Positions 11,763 to 23,531 of a stretch of DNA of 64,000 bases are shown here, piece after piece (the stretch's first letter is position 1; each line of letters begins with the position of its first letter). A program made the position numbers and the translations under genes. The DNA comes from Sanderia malayensis (lineage: Eukaryota > Cnidaria > Scyphozoa > Semaeostomeae > Pelagiidae): positions 1-64,000 of the forward strand of contig RQOL01000658.1 in assembly GCA_013076295.1 (NCBI GenBank), written 5' to 3'. The notes under the pieces are model-generated. The model made no database searches, was not told the origin of the DNA, and saw only the letters and a list, made by a program, of their open reading frames with translations.

Positions 11763-12364
11763 CGGCTCTTGACGTAGAACTTACCATCTCCCTGTATAAG
11801 AAATTCATTATTAGAACAAGAAACCTGTCACAGCCATGTAACCAAGTGCGTAACCATAACTTTTTCAAAGGGTTCCACATATTTAGGCTGTAAGAAGCAG
11901 TTTACCACTGAGTTAGAAGCTGGAGTATCGCCACATCAAAACGATGACATCATAGTGTTGTCAAAAATATCTGATAAAATGACAACCAAAAATATTGTTC
12001 CAATGGTCTGCAGTGGCTATTAGTACCATTCAATGGCAGCATTTAAACTACCATAAAGAAGCCAATGAAAAGATATGGGGGCATTTTTTATACAACAGTA
12101 TGTGTCCCAATGATGTCAGCAATGCAGAGGTCAGCGGAATACTGCAGAAATGTAGCACAGTTTTAAGGCTCCTTATGGCATAGACTCACTACATTAATAT
12201 TAATAGTCAATATTTGTAAATATTGACTTCTTCGCTTAAAAAAAACTGTTACATATAGTAACATTGAATTGAATAGTTAAGCTTTTGGAATGAATGTTTT
12301 CTACATTGCGTCCGTGATAGACTTGAGTACGCCAGTTTTTTGTGTGCGTGGAAACGAGGTTTGG
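11763..12364. other. Unassigned sequence with a short palindrome
   Basis: No gene supported. AGTCAATATTT-gt-AAATATTGACT at 12205-12228 is a perfect 11-bp inverted pair with a 2-base centre. Confidence 0.3.
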
Positions 12365-12710
12365 GTGATTCCGTCTGAATTTCTCCCGATTTTTGGATTT
12401 GTTGTGGAAAGATGGAGGAATGGTTCATAAAAGAAATTGAAGTAATTGTTTTTAGCAATGTTTTAAACGAACAAGAGACATTTGTTTGTGCACCAACAGG
12501 CTCGGAGAGGACGCTATGTTTTTTTTTTTGTCAGAAGCTTCACATTTGATAGACATACTTGAGATTTAAGAAAACGGCAACGTTTTTTTTAACATATCAA
12601 TTATAATAATTACTTAATAACTATAATACCTAAATGAGCTAACATTCTGAAAAATACTTGATGGTATACTTAGGAAATATATACTAAGGAAATATTATCT
12701 TATTCTTATA
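12365..12710. repeat. Left arm of an imperfect foldback (inverted) repeat
   Basis: Read as reverse complement, this arm matches blocks further right in order: 12365-12394 to 20425-20454 (identical), about 12385-12565 to 19040-19225, about 12575-12640 to 18666-18720, and about 12630-12710 to 17905-17985. The arm is cut at CTTATA (12705-12710) by the LINE that follows, and its continuation resumes at 17511. Confidence 0.8.
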
Positions 12711-12806
12711 ATAATAATAATAATAAAAAGTTTTTACCCACTGTTTCCTCAACCAAAACTGTAAATGTGATGGTTGTTTGCTCAACAGTGAACATTTTGT
12801 TTTAAT

Positions 12807-15655
12807 CTATGTGTAAATGCTCTCGAGGTTCATTGTTAAAAGAAACGATTTAAGCTTTGTTTTAAACATATCTGTTTCCTGGATACTTCTGATATCCAGT
12901 GGGAGCTTATTCCATATGGCAGGACCCGACTTCGAGAAGGCTCTTTCACCATACTTGTCGATGCTAAGGGGAACAAATAGTGTATGAGTATGTGAATTTG
13001 CTATTTCTATCTTATCTTGCAAGACAATTGGTGCCTTTCCCCAAATACATTTATGTACCGTCAAGCAGATCTTAAATACTATACGCTCTTTGATTTTTAG
13101 CCAATGAAGCTTTGCAAAGAGGGGAGAGATGGAGGTTCTATCAAACTTTGTTCTGTTAAAGATGAGATGAATTGCAGCATTTTGAACCGACTGTAAGGCT
13201 TGAAGTTGTTGCTGCGTTAAATGAAAATAGAGAGAATTGCAATAGTCTAGTTTTAAGGAGACTAATGATGTAATCAAGTTATTCAAGCATTCTATTGGGA
13301 GAAAAAGTTTAATTTTTGCTATTGTTCTTAGAATGCAAAAACAATCTGATACAACTTTATTAATTTGTTTTTCAAGGTTCAACTCTGAATCTATCCATAC
13401 TCCCAGGTTCTTTGCCGAATCTACAAATCGTATTGTTTCCTCCTCCAGCTTCACTCCATGTATCTCCAGTTCAGATTTTATGGTTGGAGGGGACAATAAC
13501 ATAATTTTAGTTTTTGATTCGTTTAGTTTGAGGAAATGTGATTTCCTCCATTTACCTATAGAGGAGAGACAGTCAGAGATACTTGTCGTTAAAACAGAGG
13601 ACTGAAACATTGGATGGAAAGTATGGTAAAGCTGGTGATCATCAGCAAATCCATAAACACAGAAGGAATTGGCATGAATAGTACTGTAAAGTGATTCTAT
13701 ATAGATATTGAAAAGATTTGGACCAAGGACTGATCCTTGCGGCACTCCATACTTGATTTCAATTGGCTCTGATAATGATTGCCCGATTTTAACTTGCTGG
13801 TCCCGATTTTTCAAGAAAGATTTCATCCAATCCAGAGCTGTTCCCCGAATTCCAATTTTTCTATACAAGATTTCTAGCAATATGTCATGATCAACAGTAT
13901 CAAAGGCAGCACTGAGGTCCAGAAAAAGTAAAACAGTGGCTAGCTTTTTTCAAATCCCCTTAATATGTCATCTGTTACATTCAATAATAGGAGTTCAGTT
14001 GAGTGAGATTGTCTATATCCAAACTGATACCTGGAATGAAGCACATTATTCTCCATGTGAATTTCCAATCTTCTTGCAACACAACGCTCTACAAGCTTGC
14101 TGACAAAAACCAAGTTAGAAACTAAGCGATAGTTCTTATAGTTATCACTATCAATTTTGGAAGGAACATCTTTGGGTATTGGAACTACAACTGCAGACTT
14201 AAGACAATCCATCGTTCCACTTTTCAGTGACAAATTTACTAAATCAACCCAAAATGGTAAAAGAATATCAATATGCTTTGAGAGCAAGGCAGCATTCAGT
14301 GGGTCTGCTGATGAGCACGACATTTTGTGAGAATGTATTATAACCAAGAGTTCTTCAGCAGTTGTCGGTTCAAACATGCTCAGTTGCTCCAACTGTTCAG
14401 ATATAGCCATGTTAGAAATGGTTTGGCAGGAGGAGTTGTCAAATGACAGTCGCAGGTTTCTAACTTTATCATGAAAATAATCGCTGAAGTTGTTGGCAAG
14501 ATCAACATCATTGTCACTTTTCGGCAAACATCTATCCTGGCCCTTGTCAAGAAAACCATTGGCTATTTGGAATAATGTCTTGAGTTTATTACTTGACATA
14601 TTTATTCTGTCTACATAATATGCTTGCTTCTTCAACTTAGCCAGCTGCACACACTCCTGCCTCAATTTTCTATACTTTTCTCTGTCAATATTTAATTTAC
14701 TTTTTCTGAACAACTTTTCTGCTTTCCTTTTCTTTGCCCGTAGCAGCTTGTATTCATTATCAAACCAAGGTGAGTTTTTATTGAAGTTTACTGTTTTCTC
14801 AATTACAGGAGCATGTTTATCTAGAATATTCCGAAGTTTCAAATTGTAAGTATTAACTATGTTATGAAAGGTTGTATTAAAAGGTATTGTACTTATTGCC
14901 TCCTGAACATTTTTTTTGAAATTGTTATCATTTATCTGTGCAAGCTTACGAAAGGTGATTATCTTTTTAATCTTTTTTGATGAAAAAGTTGTTATCGTAA
15001 ACGAAATCAACTTATGGTTGCTCAGTAGCACATCTTTTACAGTTACGTTTGCAACATTCAGTTCATTTTCAGGAGCAATGACTAAGTCAATTGTATGTCC
15101 CTGCCTATGGGTTGGCGTAATAACATATTGATGAAGGTTAAAAAGGGAAAGTAAATTATTAAGTTGCTTCATTAAGGGGTCAGATATGATATCAAAATGA
15201 ATATTAAAGTCTCCAGAGATAAGAAATGTTTTTTCACTTGCAATAAGTATCTCAAGTAGTTCACCGAATTCCTGGAAAAAAGTTTCTTTCTTTATATACA
15301 GCAGCCTGTAAATCACAACGCATATAATGGTGGATTTTTTGGTATTGACCAATTCAGTCACACAACTCTCAAATGAATGAAACTGTCTCAATTTTAAATT
15401 TTTATTAGAGATTGAATTTTTCAGTGCTATTCCTACTCCACCACCAATGCTTTTCTGTCTGTTCATGCGGGGGATATTATGAAAGGTATAGTTAAAATCT
15501 TTAAAACATGCTAAAGGGACGGTATCATCAGCAGTCATCCATGTCTCAGTTAGCAAGACTACATCGGCATTGTGATCTAAAACTTCCTCCATAAGAAGGG
15601 GAACTTTACTCCTCAGTGACTGACAATTCAAGAGGACAAAGTTTAAAGAACTCAC
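12807..15655 (-). pseudogene. LINE ORF2: endonuclease and reverse transcriptase, one frameshift
   Basis: The amino-terminal frame (15655-13940) is an apurinic-type endonuclease: LLNCQSLRSK, LLTETWM, SIGGGVGIAL, SGDFNIHFD, TIDLVIAP and LLSNHKLIS in the right order, then a linker and the first RT motifs (YRLVSNLVFVSKLVERC, YRQSHSTE). Near 13945 an AAAAAAGCTAG stretch shifts the frame. RT continues with LDLSAAFDTVDHD, the motif GVPQGSVLGP, the catalytic YGFADDHQLYH and a long carboxy-terminal domain with a GPAIWNKLP motif. These are the standard parts of CR1/L2 ORF2. A single repaired base would give about 950 residues, so decay is minimal. Confidence 0.9.
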
Positions 15656-16847
15656 TGTTTCTTCAGTAGCAAGTTTAAATTGTCTGCTGCCTTTGACTTT
15701 GCATTAAATAGAGTTGGGCAATCTAGCGAGTCTGCTGCATGTTTACATTGATCAGTAGGAACACTAGCTGATTGGCAGTTAGCACAGCGTTTCAATATAT
15801 TTGTACATGTACGACTATCATGATTACCAGAACATTGTGCACATGTGAAAGCGGAAGCAGTACAGTTTTTGAGGTAATGGCCATATTGTTGACATTTATT
15901 ACAACGTTTTATGTGATGCTGGTCGTAAACTTTACAAGATGATAGCTCAAACAATAATCTATCACCATTCAGTTTAATCAGTTTCCTTGTATTTATTGAA
16001 ATTCTAACAAATGCCTGAAAAACATTATTGCTCGATTTGACAGGTTTTAAGGCAAATACATTAAAGTCTCCACTGCTATTTCCAAGCCCAGACTGAGAGG
16101 AAAGAAAGCTATTCTGCAACTTAAATGTTTTTGCTGCCTCATTAAAAGAGGTTTCTTTTTTCAACCCAACAATTGAAATCACAGTGCTTTTCACCTTTGG
16201 GGACTTACAGGAGATCTTATGACCTTCTACATGTTCTTTTAATGTTGCACGAGCTACCTCTGAGGAACAAACTACAACCAAGTTACCTTCCTTGTCATTA
16301 AACGAATTATTTATCTTAATATTGTTCTCAATTACAGCCCTCTCCACAAGTTGCACATTTTGTTCATCATCATCTTTGTTCCCAGTTTTATTAAGGATAA
16401 GTAAGGATTCAGATGGTGGTAACTTCAACTTCTCTATTCTTTCAATATCGTTCCAAACATTGTCTTGAGGAAGAAATCCAGGCTCTTTATCGGCAACTTT
16501 TTTTGATTTTTTATTCTCTAATACAACATTCGTCAACTCAGACAAATCTTTACTGATTTTAGTCATAGTTTTCTCGAGGCGTGAAATGTCACTGCTTCTC
16601 TGATCTAGTTGTTCTAACTCTAGTGTTGTAAGGCACTTATCACATAAAAGAAAAAATTTTTCTTCGTGGATGCAGCATTAAAAAGTTTAATCATTGAATA
16701 TGTTCCAAATTTGGCTTCTGATGACTGATTCGGGCAGATGACATGAACTTTGATCTTACAAAACCTGCATGTTGTAATTTCAAGACCTACTGCCACATTG
16801 TGGCAGGATGAGCAGACCCCATTCAGTTCTATTTCCCAAGCTTGCAT
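15652..16847 (-). pseudogene. LINE ORF1 with PHD-like finger and CCHC knuckles, one frameshift
   Basis: From 16847 the frame encodes a PHD-like zinc finger (VCSSCHNVAVG, TTCRFCKIKVHVIC). It leaves frame at a long A/T run near 16650; the other frame supplies LCDKCLTT, the last Cys pair. The second part (16566-15652) has a coiled amino half and tandem zinc knuckles (CNKCQQYGHYLKNC, CAQCSGNHDSRTC, CANCQ). PHD plus knuckle ORF1 proteins are known in CR1-group LINEs and are thought to bind RNA. ORF1 ends where ORF2 starts, with a few bases of overlap (15652-15655), so ORF2 could be translated by termination-reinitiation. Confidence 0.85.
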
Positions 16848-17510
16848 ATTTAAATTATGTTACAATATTTACACACGACAAAAGAGTAAAAAAACAAAGG
16901 GAAGAGAAGAAAGGGGGGAATGTTAAAAGCAATTACAAATTTTATGTTTCACAAAAGTATATTTACAGTAAAAGAATAGAAAAAGAATCCACAACAAAAA
17001 GAATGTTTTTATTTTCCACGCTGTATATTTACAATAAAAAAATCCTCCCGGGATAGTGCTTACAGTTAAAATTTCCTACATTGCACAGCAGCAAAAAAAG
17101 AAACAAAAGGGAAAAGAAGAGTAAGACAAAAAAGAAGAAAAAAAAAGCAAAGAAGAGAAAAAAAAACAAAACAAAAAAAAAACTTCTGCTCCAGGTATAG
17201 AGCTTCACCTCCACACGGCCTGCAAGAGAAACTTCTTCCCTATTCTTTTGCTCAGGTCAATATTCGTCTAATTCTAAAGTTAACTATAGCTCCACAGCTA
17301 GGCCTTTTACTATTTTTATATATTATTGAAATTTTAAGATTTTATGAACTATTTAAGCCGTTAGAGATCATTCACAACCGACAACGAGCTTACAATCTCG
17401 CTGTATATGTGCTCTGTTACCTACACTAACTTAAATAACCTCTTATAACTTTAAATTTTCTCCTGCTCACAAAAACACATCTGCTCGCCTGCTCGATGAA
17501 TCTTCATCTC

Positions 17511-19225
17511 CTTATAACTAATAACTTATTTTATACTGCCATATCTAATTCTTTGAGTAATTTTGCGAGTTATTGCTTCTTGATTGCATCTTTTTTAAGC
17601 CAAGAATTAAGTTTCTCCCAGTTAATTTTCTAAGTTTGAGAAATTTTTTTGAATGTTTTCTTATAATGTCCTTTAACTTTTTCAATTAAATGTTCACTAT
17701 GAAAATTGTCAACCATTAATGAAAAAAATTTGCAAAAACCTTTTGTTTGACGTTTTATACAAATGAAGGGAGTGAAAATTTCCACAGGTTGTAAATACGC
17801 ATTCCATTTTATTTCTCAAATCAAGTTATTGTTCAGTGAAAAAAACAACCTATTTGCTCTTTAATAGAACATCAACTTTCATGGAGTTCAGGGTCAAGTA
17901 TAAAATAAGTTATTAGTTATAAGAATAAGTGAATATTCCCTAAGTATATATTTCCTTAGTATACCATCAAGTATTTTTCAGAATTTTAGTTCATTTAGAT
18001 ACTGGGGCACAAATGAGGGGGTGTGGGGGTGTTACACCCCCAAAAGTTTTTAAACCCGGTCCCAATTACAATTTTTGGTGATAAAATCTTGATAAGATCT
18101 GACAGTGAATTAAAGTGTGGTTTTTCCCACATTTTGTGGTCTTGGAAATCCAAATGTGGTCTTGGAAATTAAAAAGTGTGGATGGGGTTTTGGGGGTTCG
18201 GCAGGATTGTGGCAACAATGCCAAATTCCACAGATGTTGAACGCTTGATCAGTACTTGCAACAAATTTTTATCTAGTACCATTCCTATGACTACTTGGTA
18301 TTACTGTACAGATAGAGAATTTTCAGGATCCTAAGCCATTTTCAGACCTTAGGAATGGCGAACGCCCCCAGACCCCGAGCTGTTGTGGGCAATGACCTAC
18401 GGTCGTCATTGCGTGGTTGCCTTCGTCACACAAGTTATCAAGCGTATGGCTGCACAAATTTTTTTTCAGGAAACCTGATAGCATTCATGCAAGTGTGGTC
18501 TTTGAATATTTCCATAAATTAGGGCCTTGTAGTTACGCTTAGGGCCTTGTAAGTGCAAATTAGGGCCTTGTAAGTGCTCATTTTCATCGAAAAAATCGGT
18601 CCTTTTTGGGAAAAATCGGTCCTTTAGTCACACACCCCGCTAAAAAATTTGCATTTGCATCCTTGTTTAGGTATTATAGTTATGAAGTAATTATTATAAT
18701 TGATATATTAAAAAAAAGATTACCAATATCAAATACAATGTGCTTCATCAACAACAAATGTTTTAATTTAATTTTGATATGGTTTTGAGCAAAACAGTTT
18801 TCGCCACTTTAGCTCCAAGGCAAGGTAACCCAGCCCAGTCCAGCCTCGGGCATTGTGATTAACACAACCTTCAAAGGAACCTTTTTATTTCTCGCATAAT
18901 TTGAGAATCATTTTGTCATTCCCAAGCAAACGTTTCATGGACGCCATAGTCTCTCAATCTCTTTGTTTGCTCCACTATTAAGGCGGATAATGGAGAAAGA
19001 ACTAAAGTGGTAAAGAGCAAGAATTAGGCCCGTTGTTGTTGTCTTAAATCTCAAGTATGTCTATCAAATGTGAAGCTTCTGACAAAAAACAAAACATAGC
19101 GTCCTCCCCCAGCCTGTTGGTACACAAAAAAATGTCTCTTGTTCGTTGAAAACATTTCTAAAAACAATTACTTCGATTTCTTTTATGATACATTCCTCGA
19201 TCTTTTCCCCAACAAATTCAAAAAT
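17511..19225. repeat. Foldback repeat: centre and interrupted right arm
   Basis: The continuation of the left arm (17511-17537, CTTATAACTAATAACTTATT) is matched in inverse by 17897-17923, which defines the inner ends of the foldback and a spacer of about 360 bp. The right arm then runs 17897-17998, 18666 to about 18720 and about 19028-19225. It is broken by an insertion at 17999-18665 and by an extra stretch at about 18721-19027, which may instead be a deletion in the left arm. The outermost piece is displaced to 20425-20454. Confidence 0.75.
17999..18665. mobile_element. 667-bp insertion in the right foldback arm, TTTAG target duplication
   Basis: TTTAG at 17994-17998 and 18666-18670 flank an insert that is absent from the matching left arm. 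The insert holds short direct repeats: TTAGGGCCTTGTA three times (about 18522-18577), AAAATCGGTCCTTT twice (about 18592-18624) and TGTGGTCTTGGAAAT twice (about 18135-18170). One stretch near 18221 would read NSTDVERLISTCNKF, faintly like the hAT dimerisation region, too short to assign. Confidence 0.65.
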
Positions 19226-20423
19226 AGGCAGTCAAGGACTGCATGTGGCTACTGCACAAGCTCAAAATTAACACCAGAATAGTGCTTTCTGAAAATTGTT
19301 GAGCCTAATCGCGGGGAAATGGGGGCATCATTGAAAAAGAAATGGGGTATCAAGGCTCTAACTATTTGACGAAAAGGAATGACAAATGAGATAAAAAGTG
19401 AATTTGATTAAAACGTTTTAACAAAATTTCTGATCAAAGCATACAACTTAACAACTGGGTAATTGCTAATTCTGATAAAAGGCAAAAGGGTCAAATTTTT
19501 CAAAATTTCTAGCAAAACTGCCCAAAATGCTGTTAAAATCAATGAAATCAGCAAATTCAAAGGGGGGAGCTGACTGCCGAAAACGCAAGGAAACTTGAAA
19601 AGAATGATGGGAGTCCCCAATGTTCGGAGATATTATATTCTACACTTGTTCGCTTTTTGCAGAAACCACGAGGGGAATGCCCCTTTCGTGGTGATATTTC
19701 AAAGATTTTCTTTTAACTACGAAAAACCACATATTTGCATGGAAATATAAATTTGTTACCAGTCACAGGATTAATAGTCCCTAATAAATAGTGATTCTGA
19801 ATTTCTGATAAAATTTAAGCATCCTGAAACGAATTTTCGAATTTTTTGCTTGATGCGAAAATTTTTGCATATTACGATAAGCTGATAACAACTTAGGCCA
19901 CTTCGATGAAATCTTTTGAAAAAAATTTGACAAAATCAAGAGAAACAAAAAATCGAAGACTGCTGCGACTTTGACCTTGGTTATTTTCTGGTACCAAATA
20001 GAAAATTAATTGAGATTTCACGGCTTCGAAAAGGAATTCTTCCATCGTAAGCGTTTGGAAATTTGACTTGACGTTGACGATTCGGCCAGTCGGCCTTTTG
20101 TCGAGAAACACGATTTTCATTGGCAATGTCGATGAAAACGAGCAATCACCTAAATAAAGACTATTAACCATAAAATCATTATGTCTTTTTGCTTTATATT
20201 CTTTAAAGCAAACAATAATTGGAAAATAAATTAGACTAGGTAGTAATAAATAGAACTAGAATACACGATGACCTACCATGAACAAACACTGTCAATAGTT
20301 ACCGAGAATTGTTAACGATGAAAAACCGAGAATCCTCGTGATTAACCAATTTCTTTCACTCACTCACTCACTGACTCAAGACGATAGCATAGTGGCTACA
20401 ACTCTTCATCGAGGCAGTAGCCA
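19226..20423. mobile_element. 1.2-kb insertion in the right foldback arm, CAAAAAT duplication
   Basis: CAAAAAT occurs at 19219-19225 and 20424-20430. Joining these gives the contiguous sequence seen in the left arm. The insert ends in GCAGTAGCCAC, whose inverse GTGGCTACTGC lies about 19 bases inside the left end, and the last 35 bases form a GTGGCTAC/GTAGCCAC hairpin. A 7-bp duplication does not by itself define a superfamily. The insert contains the last exon of the predicted gene at 19893-21705. Confidence 0.6.
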
Positions 20424-21705
20424 CAAAAATCGGGAGAAATTCAGACGGAATCACACAGGGAAGCAAGGGTGGCATACATGCTCAAAATCCGTTACACAAT
20501 GCAAAGTCCAGCACGTGATAACAATTTTCCGAGAGTTTCCCCTTAAGGCGGGTTTTATATAGCAGAAGGAAAGTTTAATGCAAAATATTGTATCGAAGAA
20601 AGGATTAAAAAAGAGATGGCGTAATAGAGAAAGGGGCTTAATAGAATTGTTAATAAAATGTAAAGATTACAGATCGCCATGAAAGTGGGGCACTCGTGTA
20701 CATGGATTTTCATGACATTTTATAATATGCTAGTAACAATGTAAAGAAAAAAGTACACTTGCCGAATAATCCAAGAAAACGTTTGCAACAGCATTAGGTA
20801 GATTCTGCAATCCTTCCAAATTGGCCGCTTCATCGTATTTAGGTATATCAAAACCAAATGCGATCATGGTAGGCATTTCTGCATGTTCTTCCTTCATCGC
20901 GTCTTGTAACACATGGACATCGCGAATCGCGTTGCAAATGTATGCATTGGATATGTACTCTAGGTTTTCACACATACAAAATGGAATGTTGGCCATGCAT
21001 TTGAACAACGGTCCATGTGGCACCATAGTTAGCTGGAAACAAATCGCATTGCAAAAAATGAGTTGGGAAGTGTTTTATACAACTTTATATATTATCTATT
21101 GTTTGGTTATTGATCAAGAAAGAAAAGGCAAGAAAAGACAAGCAGTTTACCGTAAATCCTCGAATAAGCTACCACCTCCGACCGAATATGCCCCCATTTT
21201 GATAATAATTTGCAAGGATATTGAGTCCAATTTTCCAGAAGAATATTGTTTAGTGAATGTGTTGCAAATAGCAACAAGTTTAAACCAATAACTCTATTGA
21301 TAGGCTCCATCGTATAGCTTTTATTTTGCTTAATATTGAACAATAATCAGACAAAATTTCGTTTTTGCAAATAAGCCCCCGGGGGCTTATTCGAGGATTG
21401 ACGGTAGTGCAAGTGCAAAGATGTGGCAAGCGTTGCATAATTGTTAGTGACATACTGCACATATTGAAAAATGATCTCAACTGATGGTATCTCGAATAAG
21501 CCCCAACCCAAAATTTCATTTCTGCAAATAAGCCCCCGGGGGCTTATTCGAGGATTTACGGTATGCATTCAACAAATGTTTCAATTTAATATACAAGTTA
21601 AATCTTGATAAAGGAACGAATGTCGCCCTTCAACGTTTATATGAGCAATTTTAGACAATAACATTGACATACCTTATCCTTATTCGCACGAATAACAGAA
21701 TCCAT
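19893..21705 (-). CDS. Hypothetical protein, three predicted exons (187 aa)
   Basis: I do not recognise the product. The model: exon 1 21673-21705 (ATG, MDSVIRANKDK, donor AAG|GTATGT), exon 2 20759-21032 (acceptor TTTCCAG, 91 codons plus one base, donor CAA|GTGTAC), exon 3 19893-20149 (acceptor TATTTAG, stop at 19893). The three lengths (33, 274, 257) sum to 564, a multiple of three, and phases agree. Visible parts: a cysteine-containing segment (FKCMANIPFCMCEN) and an acidic stretch in exon 2, and a basic, hydrophobic exon 3. No signal peptide or domain is evident. Oddity: exon 3 lies wholly inside the 1.2-kb insertion at 19226-20423, so this may be a captured exon, an element gene or a false join. 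Confidence 0.4.
21150..21561. mobile_element. MITE with CCGTAAATCCTCGAATAAGC inverted repeats, TA duplication
   Basis: The left end CCGTAAATCCTCGAATAAG (21150) is repeated in inverse at the right end (to 21561), each flanked by TA. A third inverse copy with the same GCCCCCGGGGGC neighbour sits inside near 21375-21410, suggesting an internal duplication or a nested relative. A second member lies at 48856-49172. TA duplications fit a Tc1/mariner-type helper. No coding capacity. Confidence 0.7.
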
Positions 21706-22589
21706 TTTTGGTGGCCAGATAATTCAGAAAGACGGTGTGTTCACGCACTATATTCTTCAATCACAAAATCGTAACTGAGGATATTAACTAAACTTGATTA
21801 GATAAGTACATGAATAATCTGGATAACATATGTTAACAACGGAAGATACAACGGGAAACACATTACGCCAATGACAGATACACAGTACACAACAGTCAGC
21901 ACAAGACATGAAATCAGCATAAGTAAATCACTAAGTAAAAAAGTAAAATTACAATAAATACAGGAATAAAACACGCAACAATTACTATAAAGGATCAGGT
22001 GATGAGCACACACGTGACATCACATCCTGCACCACCCTTGTTTTAATGACAAAAATACGAATTGCTTAACATACTGTATTACGAACCTTTAAAATATTTT
22101 GCAGGCGCTTATTAAAGGTGGAGTTATTAAAGGTGGGACGCTTATTTGAAAGCCCTGAAATTTTGAAACTACTTAATTAAACAAATGACAATGTTTTGCA
22201 TAGTTTTAAAAATGTTGTTATAGATATAAAAAGTAAAAGATGTCAGTTCATACTTCTATCCAGCAGTTCTTTCGATTAATACATAGGGGATGCGCTAATA
22301 TCAAACCTTTCTTATTGCTGTTGCAAGTAGGAATCAGTGGTGCAAAGAAGGTGGACATTAATTAGCTAAAATACCGTACTGGTAATGCAGTTAAAGGAAA
22401 TAATAACATATGTTTTTGCTAATTAACTAGTATTTAAGAAGATAAATACACGAACAAGAGATTATTGACACACTTCACTTCATCAAGTCAAACTGTCCTG
22501 GAGTGTTTTAAGTCACGTCAGGAAAGAAATGGGGATTGCCTCAGACATTGATGGCGAAGTGATAAATGTCTAAGGCAATCTCCATTTGC
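21564..22589. other. Mostly unassigned sequence, including exon 1 of the hypothetical gene
   Basis: Apart from the 33-bp first exon at 21673-21705 no gene is seen. A stretch at about 22105-22165 (GCGCTTATTAAAGGTGG, GACGCTTATTTGAAAGC) resembles the GGCTTATTCGAGG ends of the neighbouring MITE and may be a diverged relative. Confidence 0.3.
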
Positions 22590-22910
22590 ATGATTGGTAG
22601 AAAACAACAAAAGCTTGCAATAACAATGGAAGTGAATTGTTGTTATCATGGCGGCCTAAATGTTGGACAAGAAAGTTAAAAATTAATGTTCTAACTTCAA
22701 GAAAAGTTACTCAAATGGTAAGAATGGCATCTTCTAGCTTAGTTATTGATCACAATGGATTGTTATTGGCTTTTTAACGATTATTTCGACCTGTTCTTGG
22801 CGTATTTTTGGCTTGTTCTTGAAGTGTTCAGCCTGTTCTTGGCTTGTTCTGGCGTGTTCCGCTTTTTAGTATCGTCGATTTTAGCATTAATTTGTAATTA
22901 TTGTTTTTTA
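22590..22910 (-). repeat. Dispersed repeat, copy 2 (inverse of 7281-7620)
   Basis: Reverse complement of the copy at 7281-7620, sharing the ATGATTGG end (22590), the AACATTAATTTTTAAC block and the short CCAAGAACA-type tandem. Divergence is roughly one base in ten by eye. Confidence 0.7.
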
Positions 22911-23290
22911 GTTAACAGGGCCCCTGGAAAACCAGCTTCTGCTGATAGTGCGACCCTTAAAATATGAAATATGAAATAAGGAATATATGAAGTACATTCC
23001 ACACAACTTTGCCTTTGATGTAGCAGCACTCCTAGTGGAATGAGCTGAAAAGGTATGAATATTTATGCCTGATAAATCTAAAGTAGATTTTACCCATCTG
23101 GATACAGTAGTCATAAAAAAATAAATACCATGAACAATTGTAGCTTCGTCTGGATCAATTTCACTTTCTTTGCTAAATTCAAACCACTGTTTTATAAATG
23201 GATCATACTGAGATTTAGTACAATCACTCCAAGATTTATTAATAGTTGAAATGGCATTCTGGGATATGAAACTAACCTGGACTATTTTCT
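22908..23290 (-). pseudogene. Tyrosine recombinase remnant (DIRS-like), internally deleted
   Basis: Minus-strand translation gives a core-binding start (INKSWSDCTKSQYDPFIKQW) that runs straight into the catalytic carboxy-terminal part (VSRWVKSTLDL, INIHTFSAHSTRSAATSKAK). The H-x-x-R of AHSTR is the motif of DIRS/Ngaro recombinases. The middle of the enzyme, including the first catalytic Arg, is missing, and the frame dies after SKAK. So this is a deleted relic. It lies beside the assembly gap and is on the same strand as the Polinton gene across it, but the two are unrelated families. Confidence 0.7.
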
Positions 23291-23531
23291 TACTGACAAG
23301 GGTAGCTGAAGTGTCCTTTGCAATGGATGAACTTCCGTCGGATGGTTTGGGAGGCGTAAGAAATCTTTGCTAGGAGCAATAGTAATCTATTCCCATCGAA
23401 TTGTAAGAACCTCCTTCCAACTAGAACGAGGAATGGGGTGCTCTCAGCGATAACCTGTTTGTATATCAACATGAACAGAAAAAGGGGGAGTCAACGTAGA
23501 TAAAAAGTGACACAATTTACTGAAAAAGGTT

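Larger units (their letters stand above)
12711..17510 (-). mobile_element. Near full-length two-ORF LINE (CR1/L2-like) inserted in the foldback repeat
   Basis: The element lies on minus. Its 3' end is an (ATT)n tail at 12711-12725, typical of CR1/L2 elements. The 6-bp sequence CTTATA stands at 12705-12710 and again at 17511-17516, a target duplication. The foldback arm reads continuously once the LINE is removed, which independently confirms the boundaries. ORF1 (15652-16847) and ORF2 (12807-15655) each carry one frameshift at an A-rich run. The 5' region (16848-17510) is untranslated and purine-rich on plus. Length about 4.8 kb, suggesting a young copy. Confidence 0.9.

Noticed and set aside
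11995..12183. A 62-codon plus-strand frame
   Set aside because: No domain, no splice or promoter context; expected by chance at this length.
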